Source of the DNA: Margaritifera margaritifera
Taxonomy: Eukaryota > Mollusca > Bivalvia > Unionida > Margaritiferidae
Assembly (NCBI GenBank): GCA_029931535.1
Contig: JAQPZY010001686.1
Span: forward strand, 9,769,001-9,833,000
Reading direction: 5' to 3'
DNA length: 64,000 nucleotides
The notes beneath the pieces were generated by a model, which had not been told where the DNA came from, ran no database searches, and was given only the letters and a program-made list of their open reading frames with translations. Shown here piece after piece: positions 44,901 through 56,900 of this stretch. Position numbers and translations under genes: made by a program. Numbering within the stretch: the first letter of the stretch is position 1; every line of letters starts with the position of its first letter.

Positions 44901-47900
44901 TGTCATTAATGACAAAATCCACATTCAAGTTTGTCACATCCCGTCACACCTTTCCAACTTCCCTGTAGTTATATCCTACTGGCAGAGTGTGCATTCTGCT
45001 CCAGTAGTAACTGAAGTATGGATGGGATTTGGCTCCAATCCCTATATCCAAGAGAAGATAATTCTAGTCTGACTCCCACCTATGTGGGCAGACAAATTTT
45101 GGCTGTTTTATAGCTAAAAGTTAACTTAGGAGAGCTGGATTTGTGAGGTAGTGGTTATAATCTTAAGGTGTTATGATCAGTTAAGTATTATTGAAGACAT
45201 ATTTTATTCCAAAAATTGGTATTTCATAAATAAAAGTGGATTCACTTATCTCAGGATTAAAAAGGGCAAAATAAAAAAAAAAATATTTTTTTTATATGTT
45301 TAAAGTTGATACAGTTAGAGTCTTGCTGAGAGCTTATTCTGGTTTAGCATGAAGCAGCTGAGAATGCATAACTCTACTGGATGGGATGCCAGCCGATTGC
45401 AGGTTAACCATCCAGTGGGTGTTGGTACTTGTGAACAGTTGGATCTACAGGAGGCAAGCTAGGTTGAGTGCTTTGTTGAGGAATGCAAACTTAATGGCTT
45501 TGGTGGAACCCAAACTCCTCACCTTCTGATACTGGCTAGGGGGAAAACCCAAGACTCTCTGATCCTGAGCCCAGGGTGGAACCTAAACCCATGGCCCTTC
45601 AATCTACGGTGTCTACCATTAGGCAACGTTATGTCTCAATTTTGTCAGTGTATTATTTCTTTCTGATTGCAGGATATGGCCTTTAACTGCTATGAGAAAT
45701 ATGTGGAGGACATGTTGGCACCTAGAGGCAAGGAGAGGTTGCACACCCTGCTACAGAGAGAGGATATCAGCACAACTCTCATGGTAGCTTTTTGTGCATT
45801 TTATTGTAGTCTTGAATATTGCTCCCTCTTTTTTTATTATAAATATCAGTACTTTGGAAAAGGGCACTTACAGTGAAACCTTTATATGACAAACCCCCGT
45901 TGGCTGATGACAGTCATGTCTTTAGGTTTTTAACCAAAACTAGCCTAAAAATTCAAAACTTGGGGATCTATAACAACTGTCAAGGTTCCAAATAAGTTGA
46001 GATGTACATAGGAGTTATGATTTCTTCAACTGCTGCCATTTACTACATCAGGCTCAGAGTTTAAGAAAAAATTCCCCCATGTTTTACCTACCTTTATTAT
46101 GCTATTGTAAATCATAGAGTTTTCATATTATGTAAATTAAGCATATTGAATTTTTAATTGGTTATTTTTACTATTTATTCATATGTAATACACATATTGT
46201 TCAACTATTTTGCTGCTAAAAAGAAGAAAATTTTGGCAGATTTAGTTGTCTTGCTAAGATTTTGTTATTTACTGCATTTTTGTACTATGCTTACAGGAAG
46301 ATGGGCATGGGTTCAAGGATGCTATGAAGTATGTCCTTCCCAAGCTTCTTCTGGGACCAATCCATCACTGCCTTCACTACTTCGAAGTCCTCAAGGTCAG
46401 TTCTGTCAGTAGTCAAATGAAAAACATGGCCTAATATTATACCATCATATCATATAGCGAAGAGTGGAGTGATATAGATGCCTTCTGCAATAATTGAGAT
46501 GGTGTTGGCAAGCTTGCTGCGATTGTATACACTTTATCATGGTCATTAGTAGATGACCTACCGCATATACTTGCATATAAGCCGATGCCAACTGCAAACT
46601 GCATAGACCCAAATCTGCCATCGCATAATGCACTGGCAGATCTGGGTCTATGCAGTTTGTAAGGACTATTCTGTAGAACAAACAACATAGACCCTGATCA
46701 GCCGGTGCATAATGCGCCGGCAGATCAGGGTCTATGTTGTTTGCATTTGGACCTAGATTATATGCAAGTATATATGGTAGTTAGATGTTAAGGGCATCAC
46801 AGATATTGTTCAATTTTTTACACACTTTAGCTCGAAAGCATAAATGGTAAATTTCTTCAGAATTCTATAAAAGTGAAATTGCTGATATAATTGAAACTTT
46901 CAAAAAGACATTTTGCACAGTTTTGTAATTTTATAGGGGATATTATCGACCTTAAAGCAATATGGGAAGTTCTTCTGTAAATTTTACTCCAAAGAATCAT
47001 CTAACAAAATGCTATCAATTTAAAGATAAATCACAGCTGTACTTGACTGCACTTCACATAAGAACTTACCTTTTGAACATATTTCAAAATGCAATTTCAT
47101 ACTTGCATTGTATGGTCATCGAAAAATGCATTTCATACTTACATTGTATGGTGATCTAAAAATGCAATTTCATACTTACATTATATGGTGATCTAAAAAT
47201 GCAATTTCATACTTACATTGTATGGTGATCTAAAAATGCAATTTCATACTTACATTGTATGGTGATCTAAAAATGCATTTCATACTTACATTGTATGGTG
47301 ATCTAAAAATGCAATTTCATACTTACATTGTATGGTGATCTAAAAATGCAATTTCATACTTACATTGTATGGTGATCTAAAATGCAATTTCATACTTACA
47401 TTGTATGGTGATCTAAAAATGCATTTCATACTTGCATTGTATGGTGATCTAAAAATGCAATTTCATACTTACATTGTATGGTGATCTAAAAATGCAATTT
47501 CATACTTACATTGTATGGTGATCTAAAAATGCAATTTCATACTTACATTGTATGGTGATCTAAAAATGCAATTTCATACTTACATTGTATGGTGATCTAA
47601 AAATGCAATTTCATACTTACATTGTATGGTCATCTAAAAATGCAATTTCATACTTACATTGTATGGTCATCTAAAAATGCAATTTCATACTTACATTGTA
47701 TGGTGATCTAAAAATGCAATTTCATACTTACATTGTATGGTGATCTAAAAATGCAATTTCATACTTACATTGTATGGTCATCTAAAAATGCAATTTCATA
47801 CTTACATTGTATGGTCATCTAAAAATGCAATTTCATACTTACATTGTATGGTCATCTAAAAACTTCACTCTGATGTACCTCAGGTTCAGATTGGCTCATT

Positions 47901-50900
47901 TTTGGCCAGGGATGTGTCCCATAATGATGTTAGTTCATTTTTGCCCAGGGATGTGTCCCATAATGATGTTAGTTCATTTTTGCCCAGGGATGTGTCCCAT
48001 AATAATGTTAGTTCAGTTTTGCCCAGGGATTTGTCCCATAATGATGTTAGTTCAGTTTTGCCCAGGGATGTGTCCCATATTGATGTTGGCACTGAAAAGG
48101 TGTTGGACTCTTTTTATTTTTTAAAGAGTTTGGTTTATATAAAAAAATTTGACTTTTTTTTTTAAGGATTTTACCCTTTTTTGCCTTTATCTTCATTTTG
48201 TATGCCTTTGTTGGAAACTAAACTTACTTAGCACAATATAGCCAGGATTATGATGATCTGCCATTAAATCCTGCACATACATACATACTTTCATTGCAAA
48301 TCATATGGTTTTCATTATATTGTGTTTTATAGCTAAAATAATTATAGTTAAAGATGTGTTACATAACCTGAAACACTAGTAGAAAAGTTTTGAGTGATCT
48401 ACACCTTCTCTGAGTAGAGATACAAGTTATGTTGCAACACAAAGTCAGGGTTTATTCCGGCTAAATAATTTCGTATACTTAGAGGTTAATTATTCAAATG
48501 TCAAAAAGATTTCAACTGCACAAAATATTCATGAATTTGGTTTCACTTTAATTGTAAAATTTCTACTGTTGAATTTATTTATTTTCATGGGGTATCAATA
48601 TTTATATGTCTGCCTTTTGTGGAGCATATTATGCTATGACCCAGTCTTTCTGATTGTATGTCTGTTCATCTGTCCATTAACTTTTCCTTTTCCACATGAT
48701 AACATGTATTTGGGTTAAGGAAAAACCCTATAGATTTTGGAGTCAAAAGATCAAGGTGACTGACTGAACTAAGAAAATGGTTTCCACACAATAACAATCG
48801 CATAACTGGACCAAACTCTGTGCATAGCTTGCACTAGGGGTAAAGAAGATACCTATTGATTTTGGGATCAAAAGGTCAAAAGTTAAGGTCACTGACTGAA
48901 AGAAGAAAAATCATTTCTGCACAATAACATTAGTTCTACATCACAGACCTGGACTATACTTTTTGAATGGCTTGCACTTGTGTTACGGAAGATGCCTGGA
49001 ACTGAAAGAAGAAAAATGGTTTCTGCACAAAAATTTAATTTCTGAACCATGTACATTCACCAAAGTTTGTGGATGACTGTACATTGGGTAAGAAGCAACC
49101 TGTTGAATTTTGAGGCTTCTGTTACAAAAAATAGAACATTGTTTAAATGACATTCTCAAAATCAGAATTTGACTAATTTGACCGAAAGCATCTTGGCATA
49201 GAGGGCTTTCAGATTTATACAAATGATGCCAATCTGCCATCAACTATGGCTGCTGCTACTAAAAAAAAGAACAACTTTTAATAATTTTTTTCTACAAAGC
49301 CATTTAACAGAATTTGACCACATTAACAGAAAGCATCCTAGCTTGAAGGCCTTTCATATTTATGGAAATGATGCCCATCCACTATCAAATATGGCTGTCA
49401 TTTCTAAAAACATAAAAATATAGACACATCTTTATCTCAAAAAATGGATTTACAGAATTAGACCAACTTTGACAGAAAGCATGCTGGCATAGAGGCCTTT
49501 CAATATTTAACTTTTGATGCTAATGTGCCATGAATATGGATGAAGATACAAAAACTAGAGACACCTTGAAACAATTGATTTCATAACATATGCAGTGAAC
49601 ATTATTGCGAGAAATTTCTTCAGAAAGCATCCTACTGAGCCAGATTTCTTGGCCAACTACTCTTCTGTTTGGCTGTAAGGCAGATGTCAGTCATGTGAGC
49701 GATTTCAGGATCTCTTTTTGTTAGCAATATTTAGGTCGATTTAATTGTCAGCATTGAAAGAAGCAAAGTTAAAATCTGTCATTTTGCATTTTTGTATGCA
49801 GGCTTTGATTAACTGTAGTGCCTCTGAGGAGGATAGGGACTGCCTGGAGCAGGCAGATGGACTGCTTACAGCACTCAAAGTCATGCTGGAGAAGAAAATC
49901 ACTGGCAGCTTCCTCAAGAAAAAACCCTGGTGAGTGCCAGATTGTATTGTTATATTAAAGTGTCAAGCATACTGAAATCATGACCTCACGGCATTCACAA
50001 CCTTACAATGTACATTTGAATCTGCCTCAAATATCACCTTTTTTAACCAATCACTGGTCTTAAAAAGTCACATTTTAAAAGTTTTTACAAGTACATTTTT
50101 GAAGAAGTAACCTTGTATTAAGCAGCCACCTGTCAAAAGAGTCTAAGTTTTCTCTTCCATAAGGTGGGAGCTTTAGACAGGTTTGATTGTTATAAGTTTC
50201 CATATATAATAAACATTCTGTTAAGACCATAAAACTCATGTGTATTAAGTGGCTAATATTTAGGAATATATCATGGTGTTTTTGTAACAAGCAAAATATG
50301 GAAAATATGATACCACAATTTATTTCAGCTCTGTGGAATGTATATAAATATAATTTTTGGGAGTTTATGATTTTGATTGTAGCAGGTTAAGATATATTTC
50401 ATTACAGTTGTATTTCTTGTTAAAAACTATCTTTTAATTTTGCCCTCCAAAATGTTTGATACTGCTTTTTAAAACATAAATTAAAATTAGCTGTTGTAAA
50501 GGTTTACTGTGGTGCCAGTTTATTGCAGTTGTACTGTTCATTAAAGACTTCACCCTTAAATTGTTTAAAAAACATTTAATAACTATTCCTTATTCTAATA
50601 TTTTTAGACTTTCCAGTTAGGTTGACCACAGTTAAGGTTAATGTTAACCGGTTTTGTATTCACTATTCAAAACTTTATCTTCAAAATCTCTGGAAAAAAA
50701 TGAGATATCAAAATTCATGGTGCACTGAAGTGTTAAACTGAGATTAATCAAAACTACTCACCAGTAGTCACCCAACTTATTTTAATGTTATAAAACTTCC
50801 TTTTTAGAATTAAATCAGGTTTTAGCCCATATTCCAAAATTTAAAAACTTCAGTTAGAATCTTTTAATGTCTTCTAAATTGTACACTATCATTGAGCAGT

Positions 50901-53900
50901 ATTAGGGTTGTTCCATTTAAACATACATGGTACCCAGGGAAGTCAGTTTAAAAAAAAATATATGCCAGGATACTCCGATCACTCAAAGAGTAAATGATAC
51001 AAAATTCATAATTGCATACATGATTGACTGCTTCACATTGAAAGAGCCTTCCCTGGGTCCAAATTATTTTACTGGAAACGCCCATAGTCATAAGTCATTT
51101 AGATTCCATTGCTATACTTACATATAAAAGAAAATTATTAATAGTGAAAAAAAGTCATATTCCAAACTGATGCTACAAGCTGAAATTTTGTCTTTGGTCA
51201 ACATGGATCAATAATATGTCAATTGGCAAAAATTCATCTTAGATATGTGATAAAATGCTAATAGATTACATACATTACTTTCTATATTCGTCTTAGATAT
51301 GTGATGAAATGCTGATGGATTACATACATTACTTTTTATATCCATCTTAGATATGTGATAAAATGCTAATGGATTACATACATTACATTCTATATCCATC
51401 TTAGATATGTGATAAAATGCTAATGGATTACATGCATTACTTTCTATATTCATCTTAGATATGTGATAAAATGCTAATGGATTACATGCATTACATTCTA
51501 TATCCATCTTAGATATGTGATAAAATGCAAATGGATTACATACATTACATTCTTTATTCATCTTAGATATGTGATAAAATGCTAATGGATTACATGCATT
51601 ACATTCTATATCCATCTTAGATATGTGATAAAATGCTAATAGATTACATGCATTACATTCTATATTCATCTTAGATATGTGATAAAATGCTAATGGATTA
51701 CATACATTACATTCTATAATCATCTTAGATATATGATGAAATGCTAATGGATTACATACATTACATTCAATATTCATCTTTGATATGTGATAAAATGCTA
51801 ATGGATTACAATCATTACATTCTATATTCATCTTAGATATGTGATAAAATGCTAATAGATTACATGCATTACATTCTATATCCATCGTAGATATGTAATA
51901 AAATACTAATAGATTACATACATTACTTTCTATAATCATCTTAGATATGTAATAAAATGTTAATGGATTACATGCATTACTTTCTATATTCATCTTAGAT
52001 ATGTGATAAAATGCTAATAGATTACATACATTACTTTCTATAATCATCTTAGATATGTAATAAAATGTTAATGGATTACATGCATTACTTTCTATATTCA
52101 TCTTAGACATGTGATAAAATGCTAATAGATTACATACATTACTTTCTATAATCATCTTAGATATGTAATAAAATGTTAATGGATTACATACATTACTTTC
52201 TATAATCATCTTAGATATGTGATAAAATGCTAATGGATTACATGCATTACTTTCTATAATCATCTTAGATATGTGATAAAATGCTAATGGATTACATGCA
52301 TTACTTTCTATTTTCATCATTTCAACAATAAAAGGATACTGATGCCTTCACATTACCAGTGATAATAATTGTGTTTAGCCATATTTTGGCCAATTAAATA
52401 TATTTGTCTTCCAATGTTTTCCTGACAAAGCGGGCAAGAAATAATACATTGAATTCTGCTCTATACCCTATTGGGTTGAAGTTATATTCAAAACAAATAA
52501 GACAATACAAAATATTTATTACAGAAAATATCAAATAACAATTGGAATCCTGTTTTCTTTCATCAAAGGATTGTTTTATGAGGCTGCAAGTCCAACTGTC
52601 AGATATGACACCATTTTCTTAACCTGTATCTTGTATGTTAGGTCGAACAAATGGAGTTAATTTATAATAATTTTGGGGAAACAAGTATATGTGTGTTCTT
52701 TGAATTTTTCTGGCAGAGAAATAAAAATGTTCTTTATTGTCTGTAGAATTGCCAAATTTACTTAGTTTTGATTTCCTTTAACTTGTATCTTTATGTTTCA
52801 ATTTCCAGAGAATGATACAAGATCCTAAGTTTGGCGTAACTTTTTTTGTCGCCTTGCTCACTCAGCCTGCTTCAGCTTTCATTACTATGCAGTAAAAATC
52901 CAAACCAAGGTCTGGGTAAACACAAAGTGAAAAAAACAAGGCATCCCAAATTTTGGGGTGTTGGATGGTGCTGTTAGTGTTAACAAAGGAAAATTAAACT
53001 TAATAATGAAAACATCAATTCAAACAAAATTAAAATTTGTGTCAGTTATGAAGAATGCTGTAAGATCAATTTAGTTGTTTATTTGCCTCACATCATTATT
53101 GATGTCATGCACAATATGATGTCATAACCTTGATGATATCAGTGCTTACTCAAGAGATGAGATCAAAATCAATCCGCTTGATGTGAACAATCCGTAAAGG
53201 GGTGCATATTTTACTCTATTTTACCCAGACTGATAGCTGCAAATTCTTTATATAGATACAGTCTGGGCAGGCCAAGACTAGTTTTTATACACCTGCCATA
53301 AGGAGGAATGTATTATGTTATGATGTTGTCTGTACATTGGTCTGTTATCAGTTTTGTTTACACACAATAACTTTAGCTGTCCACCACTTTACAGTTACCA
53401 AACTTTGTGGATGGCTTTTTATAAGGAAGAACCCTATTGATTTCGGGCTAAAAAGCTCAAATGTCAGGGTCACTAATAAAAACAAGGAAAATGGTTTCCA
53501 CACAATAACTTGAGTTTTCCACCATCTACAGTTACCAAACTTTATGGACAGCTTGCACTTGGGGCAAGGCAGAATCATATTGATTTTGGGCTCAAAACCT
53601 CAAAGGTCAAGGTCATTTTTACTGAAATAAGAAAAATGGTTTCTTTGCAAAAAAATTCAGTTATCTGCATAGAGAATAATAATAAGAAAAAAAGTTTCTG
53701 CACAATAACTTAAGTTCTCCACCATCTACAGTTACCAAACTTTGTGGATGGTTTGCCCTTGGGATAAGAAAGAACCCTATCGATTTAGGGCTCAAAAGGT
53801 CAGTGGGCAAAGTCACTGTGACTGAAAAAATAAAAATGGTTCCCACACAAATAACTTGAGATTTCCATCATATACGGTTAGCAAACTTTGTGGATGGCTT

Positions 53901-56900
53901 GCACTTGGTGTAAGGAACTACCCTATTGATTTTGGAGTCAAAAGGTTAATGGTCAAGGTCAGTGTGACTGCAAAATGAAAAATTGTTTCTGCACAATAAC
54001 ATTATTTCTACACGACATACATCAAACAAACTTTGTGGATGGCTTGCACTTGTTAAGGAAGAAGGCTACAGATTTTGGAGTCAAAAGGTCAAAGGTTAAG
54101 GTCACTGACAGAAAAATGGTTTCTTTACAATAACATTAGTTCTACATCACAGATCTGGAACAAACTTTATGGATGGCTTTCACTTTGGGTAAGAAAGAAG
54201 CCTATTAATTGTGGGGTAAATGGTCAAAGGTCGAGGTCACTCTGACTGAAAGAAGAAAAATGGTTTCTGTGCTACAATTTCAGTTACCTGCATAGAGAAT
54301 TATTAAACATGTTGCAGTTGTATATTGTGCCATCCATGGTACTCTTGTTTTTGTAAAATATTTCCTATCCAAAGCAGGTAGTTTTCAATATTTGTAGCTA
54401 ATTTGAAAAGTTCTACAGTGTATATAATTTCATTAAGATAATTTTAGCTTTTGGAAGTACATTTTCTCATCATGTTTAAAATTCAGATTGCTTTTTTGAT
54501 AAAATGTTGTTGTTTTTTTAAGGATATTTTGGTGAATCTAAAGCTAAGGGTTAAATTTTCTTGATAACATTATGAATACAAGTAAGAATGTATTTATAAT
54601 AATTTAATGGTTTATAATCTTATTACCTTGCAGATCTGCTTGAGCTAAAAGACATATTGTCTTTGTTACTCCTCTAGTATTCTGATTCTCCTTTTATGGG
54701 ACACCTGATAAAAAGTTGGCCTTATAAGAGGTGTGAATGCGCATGACAGCACATGAGAGGGACAAGAATTGTAAAAATGCACTCCTGCATGGTTCATTCA
54801 ACCTTATAAAATAATTAAATTTGAAGGTTGCCTTGAAAATTACTTGAATTTAAAAAAGTTTATTTTACCCTTGAAAAGTCTGAATTTGTTGAAAAGCTCT
54901 TTGAGTTGTTCCAAAAACTACTTGAATATCAGAGGGAATACACAACTGAACAAGACATATAACTTTTTCTATTAAGAAATTATTTATATTTACATATTGT
55001 CCCAAAATAATGAAGGAATAAATAAAATAGGACAAAATTTGGTAGATCAAATAACACACAAACCAGTAGTTAACAAAAGTAACGTATGGAGAAGTTTTTG
55101 ATTTCTGTAAGATGAAATACTCCTTGAAGATTTTAGGAAGTCCTTGTCATGCTTTGAAAAGTTCTTGACAAAAACAATTCACGTGGGTTGTACAAATCAT
55201 GGCTTGTAATGGATGACAAGGTGTTCTACCATCAGAGAGTGGCCTCCCTTGAGGTCCCAACAAGAGGATGTCTTCTGTAATTATATCCCTGTCTGTATAG
55301 AGGTTGGGATGTATAGGAATCCTTGTGTCCATATGTCTGTTCATCAAGCCCTTAAACAGACTCATTAGCACAACTAGTCCCACAGTTTTGATGGATTGCC
55401 ATGAAGCTTGGTAAATTTTATGGTCATCACCTGAAGATACACATATCAACAATTTTATTATAGTTATTGCCCTTTTTGACTTGCAGCTGAATGCAATTAT
55501 GACAAAATCTTGTCAACACAACTAGTCTCACAGATTCCAGTGGCTCTCCATGAAACTTGGGAAGTGTTGTGGTCATCAACTGAAGATGCACATGTTGAAA
55601 AATCACTGTGCTCCTGCTATTTTTGTTAGAGTTATTGCCCTTTTTATTTGGAACTCGAAATAGTGTATGACAGAATCTTGTGAATGCAACTAGTTTGACA
55701 GTTTTCAATTGATAACCATGAAATTTTGTGCATTTTATGGTCATCATTTGAAGATGTGCATATTGACAAATTACTTTCCTTCCAACATTTTTGGTAGAAT
55801 TATTGTCCTTTTTGGCTTGCAGCTGAATGCAGTGTAGGTCAGAATCTTGTGATTACAACTAATCCTGCAGGTTTTGATGGATCACTGAAACTTGGTACAT
55901 ATTGCAACTGGTATCAGTTTTCAGTGGATTGCCATGAAACTTTGTACATGTTATGGCTAGCATCTGAAGATATGTATAATCAACAAATCATTGTGCTTTT
56001 TCAATTTTTGTTAGAGTTATTGCCCTTTTTTACCCTGCAGGTGAATGCAGTGTAAGATAGAATCTTGTGAATGCAGCTTGTCTTGTAGTTTTGTATGGAT
56101 TGCTGTGAAACTTGGTACATATCATGGTCATCATCAAATCTTTGTGCTCCCATCAATTTTGTAAGACTTATGCCACTTTTTGACTCACAGCTAGATGCAG
56201 TATATGACAAAATTTGTGAATGCAACAACTCCTGCAGTTTTTAGTTGATTGCTGTGAAACTTAGTACATGTTATGATCATCATCAAAAGATATGCATGTT
56301 GACCAATGATTGTACTCACACTGTTTTCAGAAGTGTTATGCCCTTATTTTTGACTGTAGAGTTGTCTCCATCAGGGGTTAGGGTGGGATGTGGGAGATAC
56401 AGGGATATATTTTTACATGAGCAAATTGCTCACCATTCCTCAGGTTGTCTGGATAATTTTCAGAATACTTACTTTAGAGAATTAAGTTATATATTAAATA
56501 AAGGAAGTTTTCAAGACTGAAAATCCTTCATTGTTTTTTTTAGGGAAATCTCTCTGAGGTTACAAGGTAGAACTGGTCGACAAGCAGTTGTACAAAAAAT
56601 GTATGAGTTACAGAAGAGCATCGATGGTTGGGAGGGCAAAGATATATGGCAGAGCTGTAGTGAATTTATCATTGGTATGTTTGACCTGCTTATCTATTAA
56701 GTTTTTATTGATTTCCTTTTTTTGTAACATGAATATAGTTATTTTATATTGAGGCATTTGTACTTCTTATGTTAATTTTACAGCTTTTTATCACTCAAAC
56801 ATTTGTTGTTGCCTGTTGTCCATTTATATATCCTTTTTAAAATATTTGATCTATATCCGTAATTGTTGTTGCTAGTATACCTTAGCAACTGTTACAATTC

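Noticed and set aside
47085..47866. CRISPR-like regular repeats
   Set aside because: Units are contiguous with no unique spacers, in an animal gene; it is a minisatellite.
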